Origin: Oasisia sp. SBJ-2009
Lineage: Eukaryota; Annelida; Polychaeta; Sabellida; Siboglinidae
Reading direction: 5' to 3'
Assembly (NCBI GenBank): GCA_964017155.1
Contig: OZ024867.1
Location: 15,775,500-15,839,499, forward strand
DNA length: 64,000 nucleotides
In this document: one piece after another, positions 26,601 through 38,900 of the stretch
Position numbering within the stretch: the first letter of the stretch is position 1
How the letters are laid out: the number at the start of each line of letters is the position of its first letter
Position numbers and translations under genes: made by a program
The notes under the pieces: model-generated
What the model was told of the DNA's origin: nothing
Databases searched by the model: none
Seen by the model: only the letters and a program-made list of their open reading frames with translations

Positions 26601-27328
26601 TAAGTCTTAGTGTGTAAGACATTGTGTTTAAGACATGGTGTGTAGGTCATGGTGTGTAAGACTTGGTGTGTAAAACTTGGTGTGTAAGACATGGTGTGTA
26701 AGACCTGGTGTGTAAGACATGGTGTGTAAGACCTGGTGTGTAAGACATGGTGTGTAAGACTTGATGTGTAAGACCTGGTGTGTAAGACTTGGTGTGTAAG
26801 ACTTAGTGTGTAAGACATGGTGTTTAAGACATGGTGTGTAAGACATGGTGTGTAAGACTTGGTGTGAAAGACTTGATGTGTAAGACTTGATGTGTAAGAC
26901 TTGGTGTGTAAGACTTGGTGTGTAAGACATGGTGTGTAAGACTTGGTGTGTAAGACTTGGTGTGAAAGACTTGATGTGTAAGACTTGATGTGTAAGACTT
27001 GATGTGTAAGACTTGGTGTGTAAGACTTGATGTGTAAGACTTGGTGTGAAACACTTGATATGTAAGACTTGATGTGTAAGACTTGGTGTGTAAGACATGG
27101 TGTGTAAGACTTGGTGTGTAAGACTCGGTGTGTAAGACATGGTGTGTAAGACTTGGTGTGTAAGTCTTAGTGTGTAAGACATGGTGTTTAAGACATGGTG
27201 TGTAGGACATGGTGTGTAAGACTTGGTGTGTAAGACTTGGTGTGTAAGACTTAGTGTGTAAGACATGGTGTTTAAGACATGGTGTGTAAGACATGGTGTG
27301 TAAGACTTGGTGTGAAAGACTTGATGTG
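21071..27328. repeat. 6,258-bp higher-order repeat, copy 1
   Basis: First of two directly adjacent blocks of 447 units. The left limit comes from the order TAAGACTTGG, TAAGACATGG, TAAGACTTGG, TAAGACTCGG, which matches only from 21071 onwards. It carries private variants that recur at the same place in copy 2: the CTGATG unit near 22991, the TAAGATTTGG unit near 25105, and the TCATGG unit near 24351. No difference between the copies was found in the stretches compared. Confidence 0.92.
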
Positions 27329-30300
27329 TAAGACTTGGTGTGTAAGACATGGTGTGTAAGACTTGGTGTGTAAGACTCGGTGTGTAAGACATGGTGTGTA
27401 AAACTTGGTGTGTAAGTCTTAGTGTGTAAGACATGGTGTTTAAGACATGGTGTGTAGGACATGGTGTGTAAGACTTGGTGTGTAAGACTTGGTGTGTAAG
27501 ACTTAGTGTGTAAGACATGGTGTTTAAGACATGGTGTGTAAGACATGGTGTGTAAGACTTGGTGTGAAAGACTTGATGTGTAAGACTTGATGTGTAAGAC
27601 TTGGTGTGTAAGACTTGGTGTGTAAGACATGGTGTGTAAGACTTGGTGTGTAAGACTTGGTGTGAAAGACTTGATGTGTAAGACTTGTTGTGTAAGATTT
27701 GATGTGTAGGACTTGGTGTGTAAGACTTGATGTGTAAGACTTGGTGTGAAACACTTGATATGTAAGACTTGATGTGTAAGACTTGGTGTGTAAGACATGG
27801 TGTGTAAGACTTGGTGTGTAAGACTCGGTGTGTAAGACATGGTGTGTAAGACTTGGTGTGTAAGTCTTAGTGTGTAAGACATGGTGTTTAAGACATGGTG
27901 TGTAGGACATGGTGTGTAAGACTTGGTGTGTAAAACTTGGTGTGAAAGACTTGATGTGTAAGACTTGATGTGTAAGACTTGATGTGTAAGACTTGGTGTG
28001 TAAGACTTGATGTGTAAGACTTGGTGTGAAACTCTTGATATGTAAGACTTGATGTGTAAGACTTGGTGTGTAAGACATGGTGTGTAAGACTTGGTGTGTA
28101 AGACTCGGTGTGTAAGACATGGTGTGTAAGACTTGCTGTGTAAGTCTTAGTGTGTAAGACATTGTGTTTAAGACATGGTGTGTAGGACATGGTGTGTAAG
28201 ACTTGGTGTGTAAAACTTGGTGTGTAAGACATGGTGTGTAAGACCTGGTGTGTAAGACATGGTGTGTAAGACCTGGTGTGTAAGACATGGTGTGTAAGAC
28301 TTGATGTGTAAGACCTGGTGTGTAAGACTTGGTGTGTAAGACTTAGTGTGTAAGACATGGTGTTTAAGACATGGTGTGTAAGACATGGTGTGTAAGACTT
28401 GGTGTGAAAGACTTGATGTGTAAGACTTGATGTGTAAGACTTGGTGTGTAAGACTTGGTGTGTAAGACATGGTGTGTAAGACTTTGTGTGTAAGACTTGG
28501 TGTGAAAGACTTGATGTGTAAGACTTGATGTGTAAGACTTGATGTGTAAGACTTGGTGTGTAAGACTTGATGTGTAAGACTTGGTGTGAAACACTTGATA
28601 TGTAAGACTTGATGTGTAAGACTTGGTGTGTAAGACATGGTGTGTAAGACTTGGTGTGTAAGACTCGGTGTGTCAGACATGGTGTGTAAGACTTGGTGTG
28701 TAAGTCTTAGTGTGTAAGACATGGTGTTTAAGACATGGTGTGTAGGACATGGTGTGTAAGACTTGGTGTGTAAGACTTGGTGTGTAAGACTTAGTGTGTA
28801 AGACATGGTGTTTAAGACATGGTGTGTAAGACATGGTGTGTAAGACTTGGTGTGAAAGACTTGATGTGTAAGACTTGATGTGTAAGACTTGGTGTGTAAG
28901 ACTTGGTGTGTAAGACATGGTGTGTAAGACTTGGTGTGTAAGACTTGGTGTGAAAGACTTGATGTGTAAGACTTGATGTGTAAGATTTGATGTGTAGGAC
29001 TTGGTGTGTAAGACTTGATGTGTAAGACTTGGTGTGAAACACTTGATATGTAAGACTTGATGTGTAAGACTTGGTGTGTAAGACATGGTGTGTAAGACTT
29101 GGTGTGTAAGACTCGGTGTGTAAGACATGGTGTGTAAGACTTGGTGTGTAAGTCTTAGTGTGTAAGACATGGTGTTTAAGACATGGTGTGTAGGACATGG
29201 TGTGTAAGACTTGGTGTGTAAAACTTGGTGTGTAAGACATGGTGTGTAAGACCTGATGTGTAAGACATGGTGTGTAAGACCTGGTGTGTAAGACATGGTG
29301 TTTAAGACATGGTGTGTAGGACATGGTGTGTAAGACTTGGTGTGTAAAACTTGGTGTGTAAGACATGGGGTGTAAGACCTGGTGTGTAAGACATGGTGTG
29401 TAAGACCTGGTGTGTAAGACATGGTGTGAAAGACTTGATGTGTAAGACTTGATGTGTAAGACTTGGTGTGTAAGACTTGATGTGTAAGACTTGGTGTGAA
29501 ACACTTGATGTGTAAGACTTGATGTGTAAGACTTGATGTGTAAGACTTGGTGAGTATGACTAGGTGTGTATGACTTGGTGTGTAAGACAGGGTGTGAAAG
29601 ACATGGTGTGTAAGACTTGGTGTGTAAGACATGGTGTGTAAGACATGGTGTGTAAGACATGGTGTGTAAGACTTGGTGTGTAAGACATGGTGTGTAAGAC
29701 ATGGTGTGTAAGACTTGGTGTGTAACACATGGTGTGTAAAACTTGGTGTGTAAGACTTGTTGTGTACGACATGGTGTGTAAGACTTGGTGTGTAAGACAT
29801 GGTGTGTAAAACTTGGTGTGTAAGACATGGTGTGTAAGACCTGGTGTGTAAGACATGGTGTGTAAGACTTGATGTGTAAGACTTGGTGTGTAAGACTTGG
29901 TGTGTAAGACTTGGTGTTTAAGACATGGTGTGTAATACTTGAGGTGTAAAACTTGATGTGTACGACATGGTGTGTAAGCCCTGGTGTGTAAGACATGGTG
30001 TGTAAGACTTGGTGTGTAAGACTTAGTGTGTAAGACATGGTGTTTAAGACATGGTGTGTAAGACATGGTGTGTAAGACTTGGTGTGAAAGACTTGATGTG
30101 TAAGACTTGATGTGTACGACATTGTGTGTAAGCCCTGGTGTGTAAGACATGGTGTGTAAGACCTGGTGTGTAAGACATGGTGTGTAAGACTTGGTGTGTA
30201 AGACTTAGTGTGTAAGACATGGTGTTTAAGACATGGTGTGTAAGACATGGTGTGTAAGACTTGGTGTGAAAGACTTGATGTGTAAGACTTGATGTGTAAG

Positions 30301-33300
30301 ACTTGGTGTGTAAGACTTGGTGTGTAAGACATGGTGTGTAAGACTTGGTGTGTAAGACTTGGTGTGAAAGACTTGATGTGTAAGACTTGATGTGTAAGAC
30401 TTGATGTGTAAGACTTGGTGTGTAAGACTTGATGTGTAAGACTTGGTGTGAAACTCTTGATATGTAAGACTTGATGTGTAAGACTTGGTGTGTAAGACAT
30501 GGTGTGTAAGACTTGGTGTGTAAGACTCGGTGTGTAAGACATGGTGTGTAAGACTTGCTGTGTAAGTCTTAGTGTGTAAGACATTGTGTTTAAGACATGG
30601 TGTGTAGGTCATGGTGTGTAAGACTTGGTGTGTAAAACTTGGTGTGTAAGACATGGTGTGTAAGACCTGGTGTGTAAGACATGGTGTGTAAGACCTGGTG
30701 TGTAAGACATGGTGTGTAAGACTTGATGTGTAAGACCTGGTGTGTAAGACTTGGTGTGTAAGACTTAGTGTGTAAGACATGGTGTTTAAGACATGGTGTG
30801 TAAGACATGGTGTGTAAGACTTGGTGTGAAAGACTTGATGTGTAAGACTTGATGTGTAAGACTTGGTGTGTAAGACTTGGTGTGTAAGACATGGTGTGTA
30901 AGACTTGGTGTGTAAGACTTGGTGTGAAAGACTTGATGTGTAAGACTTGATGTGTAAGACTTGATGTGTAAGACTTGGTGTGTAAGACTTGATGTGTAAG
31001 ACTTGGTGTGAAACACTTGATATGTAAGACTTGATGTGTAAGACTTGGTGTGTAAGACATGGTGTGTAAGACTTGGTGTGTAAGACTCGGTGTGTAAGAC
31101 ATGGTGTGTAAGACTTGGTGTGTAAGTCTTAGTGTGTAAGACATGGTGTTTAAGACATGGTGTGTAGGACATGGTGTGTAAGACTTGGTGTGTAAGACTT
31201 GGTGTGTAAGATTTAGTGTGTAAGACATGGTGTTTAAGACATGGTGTGTAAGACATGGTGTGTAAGACTTGGTGTGAAAGACTTGATGTGTAAGACTTGA
31301 TGTGTAAGACTTGGTGTGTAAGACTTGGTGTGTAAGACATGGTGTGTAAGACTTGGTGTGTAAGATTTGGTGTGAAAGACTTGATGTGTAAGACTTGATG
31401 TGTAAGATTTGATGTGTAGGACTTGGTGTGTAAGACTTGATGTGTAAGACTTGGTGTGAAACACTTGATATGTAAGACTTGATGTGTAAGACTTGGTGTG
31501 TAAGACATGGTGTGTAAGACTTGGTGTGTAAAACTTGGTGTGTAAGACATGGGGTGTAAGACCTGGTGTGTAAGACATGGTGTGTAAGACCTGGTGTGTA
31601 AGACATGGTGTGAAAGACTTGATGTGTAAGACTTGATGTGTAAGACTTGGTGTGTAAGACTTGATGTGTAAGACTTGGTGTGAAACACTTGATGTGTAAG
31701 ACTTGATGTGTAAGACTTGATGTGTAAGACTTGGTGAGTATGACTAGGTGTGTATGACTTGGTGTGTAAGACAGGGTGTGAAAGACATGGTGTGTAAGAC
31801 TTGGTGTGTAAGACATGGTGTGTAAGACATGGTGTGTAAGACATGGTGTGTAAGACTTGGTGTGTAAGACATGGTGTGTAAGACATGGTGTGTAAGACTT
31901 GGTGTGTAACACATGGTGTGTAAAACTTGGTGTGTAAGACTTGTTGTGTACGACATGGTGTGTAAGACTTGGTGTGTAAGACATGGTGTGTAAAACTTGG
32001 TGTGTAAGACATGGTGTGTAAGACCTGGTGTGTAAGACATGGTGTGTAAGACTTGATGTGTAAGACTTGATGTGTAAGACTTGATGTGTAAGACTTGGTG
32101 TGTAAGACTTGATTTGTAAGACTGGGTGTGAAACACTTGATGTGTAAGACTTGATGTATAAGACTTGATGTGTAAGACTTGGTGTGTAAGACTTGGTGTG
32201 TAAGACTTGGTGTTTAAGACATGGTGTGTAATACTTGAGGTGTAAGACTTGATGTGTACGACATGGTGTGTAAGCCCTGGTGTGTAAGACATGGTGTGTA
32301 AGACTTGGTGTGTAAGACTTAGTGTGTAAGACATGGTGTTTAAGACATGGTGTGTAAGACATGGTGTGTAAGACTTGGTGTGAAAGACTTGATGTGTAAG
32401 ACTTGATGTGTACGACATTGTGTGTAAGCCCTGGTGTGTAAGACATGGTGTGTAAGACCTGGTGTGTAAGACATGGTGTGTAAGACTTGGTGTGTAAGAC
32501 TTAGTGTGTAAGACATGGTGTTTAAGACATGGTGTGTAAGACATGGTGTGTAAGACTTGGTGTGAAAGACTTGATGTGTAAGACTTGATGTGTAAGACTT
32601 GGTGTGTAAGACTTGGTGTGTAAGACATGGTGTGTAAGACTTGGTGTGTAAGACTTGGTGTGAAAGACTTGATGTGTAAGACTTGATGTGTAAGACTTGA
32701 TGTGTAAGACTTGGTGTGTAAGACTTGATGTGTAAGACTTGGTGTGAAACTCTTGATATGTAAGACTTGATGTGTAAGACTTGGTGTGTAAGACATGGTG
32801 TGTAAGACTTGGTGTGTAAGACTCGGTGTGTAAGACATGGTGTGTAAGACTTGCTGTGTAAGTCTTAGTGTGTAAGACATTGTGTTTAAGACATGGTGTG
32901 TAGGTCATGGTGTGTAAGACTTGGTGTGTAAAACTTGGTGTGTAAGACATGGTGTGTAAGACCTGGTGTGTAAGACATGGTGTGTAAGACCTGGTGTGTA
33001 AGACATGGTGTGTAAGACTTGATGTGTAAGACCTGGTGTGTAAGACTTGGTGTGTAAGACTTAGTGTGTAAGACATGGTGTTTAAGACATGGTGTGTAAG
33101 ACATGGTGTGTAAGACTTGGTGTGAAAGACTTGATGTGTAAGACTTGATGTGTAAGACTTGGTGTGTAAGACTTGGTGTGTAAGACATGGTGTGTAAGAC
33201 TTGGTGTGTAAGACTTGGTGTGAAAGACTTGATGTGTAAGACTTGATGTGTAAGACTTGATGTGTAAGACTTGGTGTGTAAGACTTGATGTGTAAGACTT

Positions 33301-33586
33301 GGTGTGAAACACTTGATATGTAAGACTTGATGTGTAAGACTTGGTGTGTAAGACATGGTGTGTAAGACTTGGTGTGTAAGACTCGGTGTGTAAGACATGG
33401 TGTGTAAGACTTGGTGTGTAAGTCTTAGTGTGTAAGACATGGTGTTTAAGACATGGTGTGTAGGACATGGTGTGTAAGACTTGGTGTGTAAGACTTGGTG
33501 TGTAAGACTTAGTGTGTAAGACATGGTGTTTAAGACATGGTGTGTAAGACATGGTGTGTAAGACTTGGTGTGAAAGACTTGATGTG
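27329..33586. repeat. 6,258-bp higher-order repeat, copy 2
   Basis: Second copy, joined without gap or extra base to copy 1. The match ends at 33587, where TAAGACTTGATGTG replaces the TAAGACTTGGTGTG that opens this copy at 27329. Counterparts of the private variants of copy 1 lie near 29249, 31363 and 30609. Apparent identity over more than 6 kb means either a very recent duplication or a duplicated assembly path. Confidence 0.92.
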
Positions 33587-35938
33587 TAAGACTTGATGTG
33601 TAAGACTTGGTGTGTAAGACTTGGTGTGTAAGACATGGTGTGTAAGACTTGGTGTGTAAGACTTGGTGTGAAAGACTTGATGTGTAAGACTTGATGTGTA
33701 AGATTTGATGTGTAGGACTTGGTGTGTAAGACTTGATGTGTAAGACTTGGTGTGAAACACTTGATATGTAAGACTTGATGTGTAAGACTTGGTGTGTAAG
33801 ACATGGTGTGTAAGACTTGGTGTGTAAGACTCGGTGTGTAAGACATGGTGTGTAATACTTGGTGTGTAAGTCTTAGTGTGTAAGACATGGTGTTTAAGAC
33901 TTGATGTGTAAGACTTGGTGTGAAACACTTGATATGTAAGACTTGATGTGTAAGACTTGGTGTGTAAGACATGGTGTGTAAGACTTGGTGTGTAAGACTC
34001 GGTGTGTAAGACATGGTGTGTAAAACTTGGTGTGTAAGTCTTAGTGTGTAAGACATGGTGTTTAAGACATGGTGTGTAGGACATGGTGTGTAAGACTTGG
34101 TGTGTAAGACTTGGTGTGTAAGACTTAGTGTGTAAGACATGGTGTTTAAGACATGGTGTGTAAGACATGGTGTGTAAGACTTGGTGTGAAAGACTTGATG
34201 TGTAAGACTTGATGTGTAAGACTTGGTGTGAAAGACTTGATGTGTAAGACATGGTGTGTAAGACTTGGTGTGTAAGACTTGGTGTGTAAGACATGGTGTG
34301 TAAGACTTGGTGTGTAAGACTTGATGTGTAGGACTTGGTGTGTAAGACTTGATGTGTAAGACTTGGTGTGAAACACTTGATATGTAAGACTTGATGTGTA
34401 AGACTTGGTGTGTAAGACATGGTGTGTAAGACTTGGTGTGTAAGACTCGGTGTGTAAGACATGGTGTGTAAGACTTGGTGTGTAAGTCTTAGTGTGTAAG
34501 ACATGGTGTTTAAGACATGGTGTGTAGGACATGGTGTGTAAGACTTGGTGTGTAAAACTTGGTGTGAAAGACTTGATGTGTAAGACTTGATGTGTAAGAC
34601 TTGATGTGTAAGACTTGGTGTGTAAGACTTGATGTGTAAGACTTGGTGTGAAGCTCTTGATATGTAAGACTTGATGTGTAAGACTTGGTGTGTAAGACAT
34701 GGTGTGTAAGACTTGGTGTTTAAGACTCGGTGTGTAAGACATGGTGTGTAAGACTTGCTGTGTAAGTCTTAGTGTGTAAGACATTGTGTTTAAGACATGG
34801 TGTGTAGGACATGGTGTGTAAGACTTGGTGTGTAAAACTTGGTGTGTAAGACATGGTGTGTAAGACCTGGTGTGTAAGACATGGTGTGTAAGACCTGGTG
34901 TGTAAGACATGGTGTGTAAGACTTGATGTGTAAGACCTGGTGTGTAAGACTTGGTGTGTAAGACTTAGTGTGTAAGACATGGTGTTTAAGACATGGTGTG
35001 TAAGACATGGTGTGTAAGACTTGGTGTGAAAGACTTGATGTGTAAGACTTGATGTGTAAGACTTGGTGTGTAAGACTTGGTGTGTAAGACTTTGTGTGTA
35101 AGACTTGGTGTGAAAGACTTGATGTGTAAGACTTGATGTGTAAGACTTGATGTGTAAGACTTGGTGTGTAAGACTTGATGTGTAAGACTTGGTGTGAAAC
35201 ACTTGATATGTAAGACTTGATGTGTAAGACTTGGTGTGTAAGACATGGTGTGTAAGACTTGGTGTGTAAGACTCGGTGTGTCAGACATGGTGTGTAAGAC
35301 TTGGTGTGTAAGTCTTAGTGTGTAAGACATGGTGTTTAAGACATGGTGTGTAGGACATGGTGTGTAAGACTTGGTGTGTAAGACTTGGTGTGTAAGACTT
35401 AGTGTGTAAGACATGGTGTTTAAGACATGGTGTGTAAGACATGGTGTGTAAGACTTGGTGTGAAAGACTTGATGTGTAAGACTTGATGTGTAAGACTTGG
35501 TGTGTAAGACTTGGTGTGTAAGACATGGTGTGTAAGACTTGGTGTGTAAGACTTGGTGTGAAAGACTTGATGTGTAAGACTTGATGTGTAAGATTTGATG
35601 TGTAGGACTTGGTGTGTAAGACTTGATGTGTAAGACTTGGTGTGAAACACTTGATATGTAAGACTTGATGTGTAAGACTTGGTGTGTAAGACATGGTGTG
35701 TAAGACTTGGTGTGTAAGACTCGGTGTGTAAGACATGGTGTGTAAGACTTGGTGTGTAAGTCTTAGTGTGTAAGACATGGTGTTTAAGACATGGTGCGTA
35801 GGACATGGTGTGTAAGACTTGGTGTGTAAAACTTGGTGTGTAAGACATGGTGTGTAAGACCTGGTGTGTAAGACATGGTGTGTAAGACCTGGTGTGTAAG
35901 ACATGGTGTGTAAGACTTGATGTGTAAGACCTGGTGTG
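33587..35938. repeat. H-tail material between the 6,258-bp doublet and superrepeat copy H2
   Basis: This stretch has the same tag-bounded H-tail pattern as 8.9-11.2 kb and 42.2-44.4 kb (offset 8,484 near 34.5-35.0 kb, 8,498 from 35085). It holds several variants not seen in its relatives: AAGCTCTTGATATG near 34650, a unit ending TGTT before TAAGACTCGG near 34718, and one unit fewer around 35071. It probably represents the end of the superrepeat copy that precedes H2. Confidence 0.75.
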
Positions 35939-38900
35939 TAAGACTTGGTGTGTAAGACATGGTGTGTAGGACATGGTGTGTAGGACATGGTGTGTAAGAC
36001 TTGGTGTGTAAAACTTGATGTGTAAGACATGGTGTGTAAGACCTGGTGTGTAAGACATGGTGTGTAAGACCTGGTGTGTAAGACATGGTGTGTAAGACTT
36101 GATGTGTAAGACCTAGTGTGTAAGACTTGGTGTGTAAGACATGGTGTGTAATACTTGATGTGTAAGACTTGATGTGTACGACATTGTGTGTAAGCCCTGG
36201 TGTGTAAGACATGGTGTGTAAGACCTGGTGTGTAAGACATGGTGTGTAAGACTTGGTGTGTAAGACTTAGTGTGTAAGACATGGTGTTTAAGACATGGTG
36301 TGTAAGACATGGTGTGTAAGACTTGGTGTGAAAGACTTGGTGTGAAAGACTTGATGTGTAAGACTTGATGTGTAAGACTTGATGTGTAAGACTTGGTGTG
36401 TAAGACTTGATGTGTAAGACTTGGTGTGAAACACTTGATATGTAAGACTTGATGTGTAAGACTTGGTGTGTAAGACATGGTGTGTAAGACTTGGTGTGTA
36501 AGACTCGGTGTGTAAGACATGGTGTGTAAGACTTGCTGTGTAAGTCTTAGTGTGTAAGACATGGTGTTTAAGACATGGTGTGTAGGACATGGTGTGTAAG
36601 ACTTGGTGTGTAAAACTTGGTGTGTAAGACATGGTGTGTAAGACCTGGTGTGTAAGACATGGTGTGTAAGACCTGGTGTGTAAGACATGGTGTGTAAGAC
36701 TTGATGTGTAAGACCTGGTGTGTAAGACTTGGTGTGTAAGACTTAGTGTGTAAGACATGGTGTTTAAGACTTGGTGTGTAAGACATGGTGTGTAAGACTT
36801 GGTGTGAAAGACTTGATGTGTAAGACTTGATGTGTAAGACTTGGTGTGTAAGACTTGGTGTGTAAGACATGGTGTGTAAGACTTTGTGTGTATGACTTGG
36901 TGTGAAACACTTGATGTGTAAGACTTGATGTGTAAGACTTGATGTGTAAGACTTGGTGTGAAACACTTGATATGTAAGACTTGATGTGTAAGACTTGGTG
37001 TGTAAGACATGGTGTGTAAGACTTGGTGTGTAAGTCTTAGTGTGTAAGACATGGTGTTTAAGACATGGTGTGTAGGACATGGTGTGTAAGACTTGGTGTG
37101 TAAGACTTGGTGTGTAAGACTTAGTGTGTAAGACATGGTGTTTAAGACATGGTGTGTAAGACATGGTGTGTAAGAATTGGTGTGAAAGACTTGATGTGTA
37201 AGACTTGATGTGTAAGACTTGGTGTGTAAGTCTTGGTGTGTAAGACATGGTGTGTAAGACTTGGTGTGTAAGACTTGGTGTGAAAGACTTGATGTGTAAG
37301 ACTTGATGTGTAAGATTTGATGTGTAGGACTTGGTGTGTAAGATTTGATGTGTAAGACTTGGTGTGACACACTTGATATGTAAGACTTGATGTGTAAGAC
37401 TAGGTGTGTAAGACATGGTGTGTAAGACTTGGTGTGTAAGACTCGGTGTGTAAGACATGGTGTGTAAGACTTGGTGTGTAAGTCTTAGTGTGTAAGACAT
37501 TGTGTTTAAGACATGGTGTGTAGGACATGGTGTGTAAGACTTGGTGTGTAAAACTTGGTGTGTAAGACATGGTGTGTAAGACCTGGTGTGTAAGACATGG
37601 TGTGTAAGACCTGGTGTGTAAGACATGGTGTGTAAGACTTGATGTGTAAGACCTGGTGTGTAAGACTTGGTGTGTAAGACATGTTGTGTAATACTTGATG
37701 TGTCAGACTTGATGTGTACGACATGGTGTGTAAGCCCTGGTGTATAATACATGGTGTGTAAGACCTGGTGTGTAAGACATGGTGTGTAAGACTTGGTGTG
37801 TAAGACTTGATGTGTAAGACTTGATGTGTAAGATTTGGTGTGTAAGACTTGGTGTGTATAACATGGTGTGTAAGACTTGATGTGTAAGACCTGGTGTGTA
37901 AGACTTGGTGTGTAAGACATGTTGTGTAAGACTTGGAGTGTAAGACTTGGTGTATAAGATATGGTGTGTAAGACTTGGTGTTTAAGACTTGGTGTGAAAG
38001 ACTTGATGTGTAAGACTTGATGTGTAAGACTTGGTGTGTAAGACTTGATGTGTAAGACTTGGTGTGAAACACTTGATGTGTAAGACTTGATGTGTAAGAC
38101 TTGATGTGTAAGACTTGGTGAGTATGACTTGGTGTGTATGACTTGGTGTGTAAGACAGGGTGTGAAAGACATGGTGTGTAAGACTTGGTGTGTAAGACAT
38201 GGTGTGTAAGACATGGTGTGTAAGACATGGTGTGTAAGACTTGGTGTGTAAGACATGGTGTGTAAGACATGGTGTGTAAGACTTGGTGTGTAACACATGG
38301 TATGTAAAACTTGGTGTGTAAGACATGGTGTGTAGGACATGGTGTGTAGGACATGGTGTGTAAGACTTGGTGTGTAAAACTTGGTGTGTAAGACATGGTG
38401 TGTAAGACCTGGTGTGTAATACATGGTGTGTAAGACTTGATGTGTAAGACTTGATGTGTAAGACTTGATGTGTATGACTTGGTGTGTAAGACTTGGTGTG
38501 TAAGACATGGTGTGTTATACTTGATGTGTAAGATTTGATGTGTAAGACATGGTGTGTAAGACATGGTGTGTAAGACTTGGTGTGTAAGACATGGTGTGTA
38601 AGACTTGATGTGTAAGACATTGTGTGTAAGACTTGGTGTGTAAGACATGGTGTGTAAGACTTGGTGTGTAAGACTCGGTGTGTAAGACATGGTGTGTAAG
38701 ACATGGTGTGCAAGACATGGTGTGTAAGACCTGGTGTGTAAGACATGGTGTGTAAGACCTGGTGTGTAAGACTTGGTGTGTAAGACTTGATGTGTAAGAC
38801 TTGATGTGTAAGACTTGGTGTGTAAGACCAGGTGTGTAAGACTTGGTGTGTAAGACTTGTTGTGTACGACATGGTGTGTAAGACTTGGTGTGTAAGACAT

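Noticed and set aside
21071..33586. Calling the 6,258-bp pair an assembly error outright
   Set aside because: Near-identity alone does not decide it; other pairs in the window show genuine differences, and read-level data would be needed. It is kept as a finding with that caveat.
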